NCBI GenBank assembly: GCA_964417895.1
Contig: CAYQJS010000025.1
Span: 1 to 64,000 of the forward strand
Source: CAYQJS01 sp964417895
Lineage (GTDB): Bacteria > Chloroflexota > UBA6077 > SHYK01
Direction of reading: 5' to 3'
DNA length: 64,000 nucleotides
Position numbers and translations under genes: made by a program. Positions 22,856-30,908 of this stretch are shown here, piece after piece (positions within the stretch are counted from its first letter, which is position 1; every line of letters starts with the position of its first letter). The notes below the pieces were generated by a model. That model was not told the DNA's origin, did no database searches, and saw only the letters and a program-made list of their open reading frames with translations.

Positions 22856-24613
22856 ATGCAGAAAACAGGAATCTGGCTCTTCGCAGCCATCTTCGTCGTC
22901 ATTGGCGCGATCGGAATCTCGATGCGCCAGGGGCCGAGTACCGTGCCGGGTGGCCTCGTCCCGCCAGTGGCGGACGGGGCGATCCACATCAGCATCGCGA
23001 ACTCCAGCGCCAAAGAAATCTGGCTACATCAGGCCGTCGACGCTTTCAACTCCGCATCGCGCGGGGAGGGGCGTCTCCAGGCCGATGGGAAGCCCATCGT
23101 CGTCGAGGTCATCCCGGAAGTGATCGACGGCAGGAAGGCCGACTACCGCTCGGGCACGATGGTCACCGATACCCTGGAGGGCCGGATCAATCCGACCGTC
23201 CTCTCTCCCGGGGATGAGACCTGGATCGCCAAGCTCAACAAGGAATGGCAGGCGCTCCGCGGCGCCCCCGCGACCACCGGCCAGGCGCCAGTCCTCGCCC
23301 GCACTCCCCTGGTCATCACGATGTGGCAGTCCCGTGCGCGGGCGCTCGGCTGCTGGCCCACCGTGCAGGAGGAGTGCACGTGGGAAACGATCCGCACCCT
23401 GGCCAGTAACCCGAGCGGGTGGGCCATTCTCGGCCAGCCTGCCTGGCGCAAGTTCAAGTTCGGCTACGGGTACGTGGGCGAGTCGAACTCGGGCACTCTG
23501 AGCGCGGTGCTGATGTGCACGCTCGGGGTTGGGAAGACCGGCGGCCTCGCCCTTGAGGACGTGGATGCCTCGAATGGCTGTGGCCAGACCATCTCGGCGT
23601 TCGAAAGCGCCAAGGTCCACAGCGGCACCAAGAGCGACTGGCTCCTCGGCCAGATGCTGAATGGCGGCCCCGAGTACCTCGACGCCGTCATAACCAACGA
23701 GGCCGAGGTCATCGCGTTCAACCGGCAGAACGGGCCCAAGCTCCGGGAGCCACTCGTGTCGGTCTATCCGCACGATGGCACGATCCTGTTCGGGCATCCG
23801 TACGCGATCCTGGACGGCGTGCCCTGGGTCTCGCCGGAGCAGATCGCAGCGGCCCGAGTCTTCCGCGACTTTCTCCTCACCCGGGGGCAGCAAGAGGCCC
23901 TCGTCGGCCTCGGGCTGCGGCCTGGCGACCCAGCCGTGAGGATCGGCTCGCCCATCGAGCCAACCTACGGCGCTAACGCCGAGGCGACGCTCGTCGCCAT
24001 CGGCCTCCCCGAACCGCTGGTGATCGACCGGGTGGTCGAGATCTGGCACCAGGTGAAGAAGCCAGCCGCCATCGCCGTCGTCTTCGACAAGTCGGGCAGC
24101 ATGGCGGGCGGCAAGCTGAACGCGGCAATCATCGGCACCAAGGCGTTCATCGACCGCATGGACCGAGTCGATTGGCTCTACTGGGTGCCCTTCGACGAGA
24201 AGGTCTACCCGAGCACGCGGGGCCCCAAGGCCGAGATCGGCGAGCGGCTGATCCAGGACATCAGTGGCACGGCCGCTGGCGGAGGCACCGCCCTCTACGA
24301 CGCGATCCTGGCGGCCAACGACACGCTGGAGGCCCTGCGCCGCGAGCAAGGAGACCGCTACCGCTACGGGATTGTGGTGCTCTCGGACGGTCGGGATACG
24401 TCGAGCCGCAGCAGCCTCGCCCAGATCGAGGCCCGCTTCCGATCGACAGAGCAGGACCCCACGGGCGTGCAGGTCCACACCATCGCCATCGGCAGCGACG
24501 CCGATACCGCGGTGCTGACGAAGATCGCCAACGCCGCCCACGGCAAGTTCTGGAAGGGGAACACCGAGAAGGAGATGGTCGCCACCTACCAGAGCATCGC
24601 GACCTACTACTAA
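22856..24613 (+). CDS. Membrane-anchored substrate-binding and VWA domain protein
   Basis: 585 aa, ATG 2 bp after the previous stop. One N-terminal TM helix (residues 5-24) is followed by a type II periplasmic-binding fold (about 40-370; VADGAIHISIANSSAKEIWL, WAILGQPAWRKFKFGYGYVG). The C-terminal von Willebrand factor A domain spans about 400-585. The MIDAS is complete: Asp411, Ser413, Ser415 in FDKSGSM, Thr478 in GGGTAL, Asp511 in SDGRD. It therefore should bind a divalent cation and a protein ligand outside the membrane. A paralog with a degenerate MIDAS is on the opposite strand at 27407-29305. Confidence 0.88.
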   Translation: MQKTGIWLFAAIFVVIGAIGISMRQGPSTVPGGLVPPVADGAIHISIANSSAKEIWLHQAVDAFNSASRGEGRLQADGKPIVVEVIPEVIDGRKADYRSGTMVTDTLEGRINPTVLSPGDETWIAKLNKEWQALRGAPATTGQAPVLARTPLVITMWQSRARALGCWPTVQEECTWETIRTLASNPSGWAILGQPAWRKFKFGYGYVGESNSGTLSAVLMCTLGVGKTGGLALEDVDASNGCGQTISAFESAKVHSGTKSDWLLGQMLNGGPEYLDAVITNEAEVIAFNRQNGPKLREPLVSVYPHDGTILFGHPYAILDGVPWVSPEQIAAARVFRDFLLTRGQQEALVGLGLRPGDPAVRIGSPIEPTYGANAEATLVAIGLPEPLVIDRVVEIWHQVKKPAAIAVVFDKSGSMAGGKLNAAIIGTKAFIDRMDRVDWLYWVPFDEKVYPSTRGPKAEIGERLIQDISGTAAGGGTALYDAILAANDTLEALRREQGDRYRYGIVVLSDGRDTSSRSSLAQIEARFRSTEQDPTGVQVHTIAIGSDADTAVLTKIANAAHGKFWKGNTEKEMVATYQSIATYY

Positions 24614-24802
24614 CGCCGAGATGGTGCCGGGAGGTGATGCGTATTGAACCAGCACCGGCGACCCGAAGATCAAACGAAATCTCGACGGGAGCCTTAAGGA
24701 GCAGAAAGGATGCGTCCCATGGAGATTCAAAATGCCAGCAGAGCACCGCGCCGCGTGTACCTATGGCTTGCCGCCCAGGGGCGTGAAAGGAAGGACACTG
24801 AT

Positions 24803-25880
24803 ATGAGGTCGGTCCGGATCCTGCGAGGCTTGGGTAATCAGATTCGAACGGCAGCCAGCATCACGGTCGCATCGGTGCTCCTGCTCGCTGCGCTCAACAC
24901 GCACGTGTACACGCAGCAGTTGGCACGCAGTCAGTCCGCCGAGGCGTTCGAGTTTGCAGTCATCGGCGATACCGGTTATGCCCCGACCCAGGAGCCGTTC
25001 GTCGACAATCTTCTGGAGGGGCTCAACGGCAGGCTCCTCGAATTCGTGGTGCATGTTGGGGATTTCGGAGGTCCGTCAGCTAGGTCGTGCACCGACGAGC
25101 ATTGGGGTGTACGGCTAGCGCAGTTCCAGGCATCCGCGCATCCTTTGATCTACACGCCTGGGGACAACGATTGGACGGATTGCTGGGAGGAAAGAGCCGG
25201 CAGCTATGACGCCTTGGAACGGCTCCACAGTTTGCGCGAGACCTTCTTCGCGGGCGAGCGGAGCCTGGGAAGGCGGACCGTCCCCCTCATTCGCCAGAGC
25301 AACCAGGTGGGCTACGCAGCGTTCCGCGAGAACGTCCTCTGGTCCCACGGGGGCGTCACATTCCTGACCCTGCACTACGTGAGCGAGGTGCTCGGGCGAA
25401 CACCCGAGACTGACGCCGAGTTCGCCGAGCGCAAACGCTGCCAACCTCGTGTGGCTCAGTGACGGGTTCCTGGCAGCCCAGAGCGCCAACAGTCGAGGGA
25501 TCGTGATCCTTACGCAGGCCAACCCGTTTCCCACCTACGCGGGTGGACGGGGAGTCGCTCCAGAACCCAGGGCGGGCTTCAACGACTTCTGGAGCCACAT
25601 CCAGGACGAGACCATCGCCTTTGGGAAGCCGGTCCTCCTCGTGCACGGCGACACCCATTACTTCCGCGTGGACTACCCTCTCCATTCGTCCGCTCCCGAA
25701 TGTCAGGCGGGGACCCACGATGTTCGCCCGATCTACTGCCGAATCCATAACCTCACCCGGGTGGAGGTCTTCGGCGCCCCCTACCACCATTGGGTGCAGG
25801 TCACCATCGACCCGAACGACCCGAACCTGTTCACCGTGCGGCCGCGACTCCTTGAGGCGAACCTCCCCGCGCAGCCGTAG
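24803..25880 (+). pseudogene. Exported metallophosphoesterase split by a one-base frameshift
   Basis: ATG 24803 (AAGGAAGG upstream) opens a protein with a signal/TM segment (TAASITVASVLLLAALNTHV), then phosphoesterase motifs GDTGY, VGDFGG and PGDNDW. The frame ends at 25462. The missing half continues in another frame as NAANLVWLSDGFLAAQSANS with HGDTHYF and VEVFGAPYHHWVQVTID up to 25880. Removing one A from the AAA at 25434-25436 joins the halves. It would have been a purple-acid-phosphatase-like hydrolase outside the membrane. A homopolymer error is as likely as a true mutation. Confidence 0.75.
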
Positions 25881-25922
25881 TACGACGATGGAGGTCAGGT
25901 CGCTTCCGTCTGACGGCCGTTC

Positions 25923-26063
25923 TCGGCGGCAACGTTGCGCTGGCCGCACCGGCTAGACGTCACGACCTCGATCCTGCGCACAATCGAAAACCGGTGGCAC
26001 CTCGCGCCCCTCGGAACGCGAGACACAGCCGTCAACGACTTGCGGGCGGCTCTCGTCGGCTAG
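25923..26063 (+). pseudogene. C-terminal remnant of a phosphoesterase (phospholipase C-like) gene
   Basis: One frame without its own start reads HRLDVTTSILRTIENRWHLA followed by PLGTRDTAVNDLRAALVG and a TAG at 26061-26063. The SILRTIE...PLGTRD pattern is that of the C-terminal part of phosphoesterase (PF04185-type) proteins. The rest of the gene is missing. It lies between the broken metallophosphoesterase and a stem-loop. Confidence 0.4.
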
Positions 26064-26086
26064 AGCCTCGGCCCCGGTAGCTCCAC

Positions 26087-26126
26087 GAGGGAGCCCGCTG
26101 CGACCGCGATCGCAGCCGGCTCCCTC
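26087..26126. terminator. Strong stem-loop between convergent genes
   Basis: GAGGGAGCC/GGCTCCCTC (9 bp) continues inward as GCTGCGA/TCGCAGC (7 bp) around CCGCGA. There is no T-run. Its place between the + strand phosphoesterase and the - strand operon suggests a bidirectional terminator or mRNA end. Confidence 0.6.
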
Positions 26127-26241
26127 TTCAACGTGCCCAGCAGCCTAGTTCAGCCGAGACCGCGAGGAACGAGTCGCGAAATGCAGCGGCGGTCTCTCTG
26201 CCCCAAGGGCCGGACTGATGCCTCCGGCTTACCCGAGGTAA

Positions 26242-27405
26242 TCAATCGCGACGGGATCCTGTTTGGGGCGGGACCCCCAATCTCCGCTCCTGCTGCCACA
26301 GGTCGTCCGCCACCGCCCTGACCGCCAGGACGCGCTCCCGGAAGAAAGTCGATTCGCTGATGTCGTGGCGAATAACGATGTGCTTGACTTCCTGCTCCAA
26401 CACGTACTTCTTGTGGAGGATGTGGTACTGCAGCGCCCGCGTGCTCGAGTCGCTATCGGCGGGCTTGAGTTGCTCGATCGCATCGACGAGGAGCTGCCGA
26501 AGGGCATGGGCCCGCTCGAGCGAAGTGGCGTCCCCAGCCTGGGTCGGGCTCCATTGCCGGCGGATCGCGCGGATGGACTGAGGGAGCCGAGCCGCCAGGC
26601 CCGATTTGGTCAGATGGGTCGGTTTGTTGAGATGTTTCAGGACCCGATCGACGAGCTCGACAAAGTCCGCGTCTGGCTCTGGTGCTAGCTGGGGCTCTTC
26701 TTCGCTAGGCGTCGGCGCTTCTTCGTCTTCAGTATTGAGCGCATCGGGGCTATCCGAGGGCCAAGAGGACGGTAAAGGTGGCAATATCAGCGCCCTGCCG
26801 AGCTCTATGGTCAGATCCTGGAGACGCTCGGTCCACCCCTCCAGTTGGGCCACCACTGCCCGTTCATCGGGCTCTTGCAGCAGGGCCATCAGCCTCGTCT
26901 CTGCATCCACCGCCTGTTGCACACAATGCTCGGTAGCCGCTCTTCGGTGAGCGTAGATATCGCGTAGACGCTGCAGCGACCCGGCAGCCGGCGCCGGCAG
27001 GCTCGCGTCGTACCTCGCGAGCTGCTTCTTCAGGTCGATGTTGTGACCCACGAGCCCGAGAAACGGGGGCACAATCTCCTCGTCGATTCGCGCTAGCGCT
27101 GCCCTGGCGAGGCGCCGAAGCTGCGTCCGAGTCTCTCCCGAGGCGGCACGCGACTGTTCCGTGAGCCGCCGAGCCACCTGTCGGCGGGTGGCCCGGATTC
27201 TGCGGGCTTCTGGCGAGCTCGAGGGCCAGCGGGCCACGACTAGCACGCTGGCGATGTACCCCGCCAGCCCGGCCGTGAGAATCCAGGACGCTCGGCTGGA
27301 CCAGGGGTCAAGTGTGGGAAGGGCCGCGACGGCCGTCGCCAGCAAGGTCCCGAGCACCACCAGTAGCACGCCGAACGGATACGTCAGCCCTAGCCGCCAG
27401 GCCAT
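26242..27405 (-). CDS. Two-TM helical protein with C-terminal HTH-like segment
   Basis: 387 aa, ATG one base after the stop of the SBP-VWA gene, hence translationally coupled. Two hydrophobic helices lie at about 8-31 and 38-58, then a long helical region (IDEEIVPPFLGLVGHNIDLK, QAVDAETRLMALLQEPDERA), an acidic Pro-rich linker near 225-250 (DALNTEDEEAPTPSEEEPQL) and a second helical domain. The last 60 residues (LQYHILHKKYVLEQEVKHIV, then ISESTFFRERVLAVRAVADD) resemble the sigma-region-4-like helix-turn-helix tail of some bacterial regulators. If so, the product would be a membrane-tethered DNA-binding protein. No family recognised. Confidence 0.65.
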   Translation of the reverse strand: MAWRLGLTYPFGVLLVVLGTLLATAVAALPTLDPWSSRASWILTAGLAGYIASVLVVARWPSSSPEARRIRATRRQVARRLTEQSRAASGETRTQLRRLARAALARIDEEIVPPFLGLVGHNIDLKKQLARYDASLPAPAAGSLQRLRDIYAHRRAATEHCVQQAVDAETRLMALLQEPDERAVVAQLEGWTERLQDLTIELGRALILPPLPSSWPSDSPDALNTEDEEAPTPSEEEPQLAPEPDADFVELVDRVLKHLNKPTHLTKSGLAARLPQSIRAIRRQWSPTQAGDATSLERAHALRQLLVDAIEQLKPADSDSSTRALQYHILHKKYVLEQEVKHIVIRHDISESTFFRERVLAVRAVADDLWQQERRLGVPPQTGSRRD

Positions 27406-27406
27406 A

Positions 27407-29305
27407 TCAGAAATACCCCTTGAACACGCCGACGACCGTGGCCAGATCGTCAGCGGTGGTCCCCACGAAGTTTGAACGGGTCGCCTCGGCGAGGATGCGC
27501 CCGACGTCCAGATCAGCCTGGTTCATCCCGATCCCGATGAAGTAGACCTTGATGGCCTCCGCTCCCTCGGCGGTCAGGCGGACGCCCTTGACCTGGGCCC
27601 GATCCACGGCCTCGCCATTCTCGTCGACGCACTGGGCCTCTCGCTCGAAGCCGCGACAATGGCCGATCTCCTTGCCCTGCGGGGAGGCCATCTTGACCAG
27701 ATCATTAAGGTAAACCCCCGAGCTCGCCGGTCCTCCAGCCAAGACCACCACGCCCCGAATCGCCCTCTCCGGTGCCGGAGCGCGTGCCGCCATTTCAACG
27801 CCCTCGGCGACCGCCCCGAGCAGGACGCTGCCGCTCGTTGGCTGCATCCGTCGAAGCGCTTCGGTCACCTGGAATCGATTCTGAGGAAGAGGTGCCGGGG
27901 CGACGCGCTCATGGACGGAGCCCGAGAAGGTGACCAGGCCGACCAGATTCCGGTCGTACATCTCATCGATCGCCTTGATGACCCCATCTCGTGCGCGCTG
28001 CAGCTTTGTCCCGGCCATCGACAGTGAGTTGTCGATCACGAAAACCACGACGCCCGTGTTCTTCACGTCTCCCCAGGCAGCAACGGTCTGCTCACCCACC
28101 GCCGGCGAGATGCGGTTGGGGTCGATCCGCATCTTCGGGCCACTGGCTTGCAACCCGAACGCCGGACAGATGGGGCAGCCGACCGGCAGTCTGCCGAACG
28201 GTCGGAACCCAGCCTCCATGAAGACCCGCTGCTGCGCGTCCTCGCGGAGAAAAGCGATCCATGCCTCCGCGGCTTCACGCTGCTCGGGGGTCACCCAGTC
28301 CGCCAGTAAGGCTGCGGCGGGATGGTTGTGGGCCGTGGCACCTTCCCGCGGATAGATCATGACCATGTCGTCCTTGATGGGAAGGCCGGTTGCCCTTCCG
28401 CAGGGAAAGAGCCGCTCCAGCGCCGGATCTGTCTGGACGATCTTCCCCTTGTACAGCTTGACCAGGTTGTCCTCTGCGATGGGGAAGAAGTGCCCGTAGG
28501 TGGGACCGCCGAAGATCTCACAGTTGAGCAGCAGGGTGTCTGGAACGTAGTGGGCAACCTGGGCCTGGAATTTGCTGAGGTAGCTAACCACCCGCGAATC
28601 GGTCACATCGGCGGCCGTCAGCTGCTCGGGTAACTTTCCGGCTGCGATCGAGTACAGAGTGAAGAGCACGCTCCGCCCGGTGCTAGAGCTGTTTGGGTCG
28701 GTGTACGTAACGATTGGTTGGCGTCCCCATTCCGCCCGGCCACATTGGCGCGAACCCCAGCCCGCCGGATCTGAGCTGAGCGCGATGATGTCATCGTACC
28801 CAAGGTCGCGGTTGGGCCAACCGAGGCATGCGGCCATCTCTTTGAAGGTCGCAATTCCAATCCAGGTGGAGGCGAGACTTTTCCCCTCACCCGTTTCCAC
28901 CACAGGGCTGGCGAGAGCATGATTGATGTGGTAAAGCCAGTGCTCGGCGACCGGGGTAACCAGGGTCGGGTCGGGGATATCCCGCCTGATGCGCCCCTTT
29001 CCTTGGACGCGGCTGATGAGCTCTCGCTCAATGTTGCCCGAGTTGAGGAGGTATTGGTCCACCCGGATCGGATTACCAGCCGCAGTCCGATATCCAGCAT
29101 CATTGAAGCGCTGCGCAAAGGCAGGGAGGAGCACGTCGTCACCTGACAGGTGCCCGTTGGCCCAGTGAACCACCACCACCGTACCGGGAGACTGGATCCC
29201 ATCGGGCCAGAGCGGCCAGGTGATCCAGCCGACCGCGATTAACCAGAGCAGGCCGACGGCGGCAAGGCCGTACCGTCGGGCAACGTCTGGATCAATCGCA
29301 CGCAC
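27407..29305 (-). CDS. Substrate-binding and VWA domain protein with degenerate MIDAS
   Basis: 632 aa, GTG 29305 with GAGGAG upstream. An N-terminal TM helix (AAVGLLWLIAVGWITWPLW) precedes a binding-protein-like domain (GTVVVVHWANGHLSGDDVLL, WIAFLREDAQQRVFMEAGFR) and a C-terminal VWA domain from about 415. It keeps Asp425, Ser427, Ser429 (IDNSLSM). The Thr position reads PTSGSVLL and the strand that normally ends in a DG Asp is VVVLAGGPASSG. The metal site is thus incomplete. Same architecture as the + strand protein at 22856-24613; the two operons converge. Confidence 0.85.
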   Translation of the reverse strand: MRAIDPDVARRYGLAAVGLLWLIAVGWITWPLWPDGIQSPGTVVVVHWANGHLSGDDVLLPAFAQRFNDAGYRTAAGNPIRVDQYLLNSGNIERELISRVQGKGRIRRDIPDPTLVTPVAEHWLYHINHALASPVVETGEGKSLASTWIGIATFKEMAACLGWPNRDLGYDDIIALSSDPAGWGSRQCGRAEWGRQPIVTYTDPNSSSTGRSVLFTLYSIAAGKLPEQLTAADVTDSRVVSYLSKFQAQVAHYVPDTLLLNCEIFGGPTYGHFFPIAEDNLVKLYKGKIVQTDPALERLFPCGRATGLPIKDDMVMIYPREGATAHNHPAAALLADWVTPEQREAAEAWIAFLREDAQQRVFMEAGFRPFGRLPVGCPICPAFGLQASGPKMRIDPNRISPAVGEQTVAAWGDVKNTGVVVFVIDNSLSMAGTKLQRARDGVIKAIDEMYDRNLVGLVTFSGSVHERVAPAPLPQNRFQVTEALRRMQPTSGSVLLGAVAEGVEMAARAPAPERAIRGVVVLAGGPASSGVYLNDLVKMASPQGKEIGHCRGFEREAQCVDENGEAVDRAQVKGVRLTAEGAEAIKVYFIGIGMNQADLDVGRILAEATRSNFVGTTADDLATVVGVFKGYF

Positions 29306-29473
29306 CGCCAGGCTCCTCGAGACCTCTCACCGGTCGAACTTACTCGGCCCCCCCGGCCTGCTTTTTACATCAAATCGTTGGAAGAGGGGGGATTGTTTAG
29401 CGAACTGGAGCCCGGACAATAGCACGGGCCGTGTTTTGCATTTCTTGCAACATGCATTAGTCTCTGTGGTGCA

Positions 29474-30763
29474 ATGGCGGACGGACTGAACCTCGAGCAT
29501 TTCTGGATGCCCTTCACGGCCAACCGCGACTTCAAGGCCGCTCCGCGGATCATCACCGGCGCACACGGCATGTACGTGCGCAACGAGCGGGGCGAGGACG
29601 TGCTCGACGCGGCGTCGGGCTTGTGGTGCGTCAACCTGGGCCACGGGCGTCCCGAGATCGCCGACGCGGTGCACGAGGCGCTCCTCAACCTCGACTTCGC
29701 GCCCGCCTTCCAGATGGGCCACCCTGGGCCGTTTCGCCTCGCAGAGCGACTGGTCAAGCACCTTCCCCCGGGGTTGACGCACGTCTTCTTCACCAACTCC
29801 GGGTCCGAGGGCGTGGATACCGCGCTGAAGATTGCCCTCGCGTACCACCAGATACGGGGTGAGAGCGCTCGCACCCGCCTCATCGGCCGAGAGCGGGGGT
29901 ATCACGGGGTCAACTTCGGGGGCACGTCGGTCGGCGGGATCGGGCGGAATCGCCAGCAATTCGGGCCCCTGCTGCCCGGGGTGGACCACCTCCCTGCGCC
30001 AGCGAGTCCGCTCAAGTTCGTGCGCGGGTTTCCCCCGGCGGATCCCTCGGCCGCCGCCGAGCTGGAGCACATCATCGCCCTGCACGGCGCACGCACCATC
30101 GCCGCGGTCATCGTCGAGCCCGTCGCCGGCTCGGGCGGGGTGTACCTACCGCCGGAGGGCTACCTGCAGCGCCTTTGCGAGATCACNNNNNNNNNNGAGG
30201 TCATCACCGGCTTCGGGCGCACCGGCACCGGTGCGTTCGCCGCTACCGGCTTCGGCGTGGATCCGGACATCATTGTGATGGCCAAGGGCCTCACCAATGG
30301 GGCCGTCCCCATGGGGGCGGTGGCCGTGCACGGGGACATCCATCGCGCATTCATGGAGGCGCCGCCGGGGACAGAGCTGTTCCACGGGTACACCTACTCG
30401 GGCCATCCGGTGGCGTGCGCGGCGGCCATCGCCGCCCTGGACGTCTACGAGCGCGAAGACCTCTTCGCCAGGGCGGGCCGCGTCGCCCCGGCGTTCCAGG
30501 ACATGCTGTTCTCGTTCGCGGGCAAACCCGGCGTCGTAGACGTGCGTGGGATCGGGCTGATCGGCGCCATCGAGCTTGCCCCCCAGGGCCTACCGGGGGC
30601 GGCTGCCTCTCATGCCTTCTCCGCCGCGTGGAAAGCAGGCGTTCTAGGCCGCTGGACCGGCGACACCCTGGCTTTCTCCCCACCCCTCATCATCGAGCAG
30701 GAACACATCGAGCGCATCCACGACGTCTTCAAGGAAGTGCTGGCCGAGCAGTACGACTGGTAG
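29474..30763 (+). CDS. Class III aminotransferase (omega-amino acid:pyruvate type), with assembly gap
   Basis: 429 codons as given. PLP-dependent class III fold: FFTNSGSEGVDTALKIALAY, RERGYHGVNFGGTSVGGIGR, EVITGFGRTG, and the PLP lysine in VMAKGLTNGAVPMG. HFWMPFTANRDFK at the N-terminus resembles beta-alanine/omega-amino acid--pyruvate transaminases. The ten N at 30187-30196 replace the segment between CEI and EVITG. That segment normally holds about eleven residues including the Asp contacting the PLP ring nitrogen. The reading frame survives the gap, but true gene length is about 7 residues greater. Confidence 0.88.
   Translation: MADGLNLEHFWMPFTANRDFKAAPRIITGAHGMYVRNERGEDVLDAASGLWCVNLGHGRPEIADAVHEALLNLDFAPAFQMGHPGPFRLAERLVKHLPPGLTHVFFTNSGSEGVDTALKIALAYHQIRGESARTRLIGRERGYHGVNFGGTSVGGIGRNRQQFGPLLPGVDHLPAPASPLKFVRGFPPADPSAAAELEHIIALHGARTIAAVIVEPVAGSGGVYLPPEGYLQRLCEIXXXXEVITGFGRTGTGAFAATGFGVDPDIIVMAKGLTNGAVPMGAVAVHGDIHRAFMEAPPGTELFHGYTYSGHPVACAAAIAALDVYEREDLFARAGRVAPAFQDMLFSFAGKPGVVDVRGIGLIGAIELAPQGLPGAAASHAFSAAWKAGVLGRWTGDTLAFSPPLIIEQEHIERIHDVFKEVLAEQYDW
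30187..30196. other. Assembly gap (10 N)
   Basis: Placeholder Ns inside the aminotransferase gene. Family alignment suggests roughly 31 unknown bases rather than 10. Confidence 0.95.
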
Positions 30764-30772
30764 CACGGGGCC

Positions 30773-30900
30773 CTGTCATTCTGAGCCGCAGGCGAAGAAT
30801 CTGCAGGCGGGTATCGCCCCGTGGCAACCTGCCGGTACTCGTCTTCAGATCCTTCGCTCCGCTCAGGATGACAGGTGGGTTGGGACTCAGGATGACAGGG
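30773..30900. repeat. Dispersed palindromic repeat, TGTCATTCTGAG family, extended
   Basis: CTGTCATTCTGAGCCGCAGG at the left and GATCCTTCGCTCCGCTCAGG then ATGACAG at the right, with an extra CTCAGGATGACAG unit. It separates the convergent aminotransferase and treS genes. Confidence 0.85.
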
Positions 30901-30908
30901 GTTGGGCC

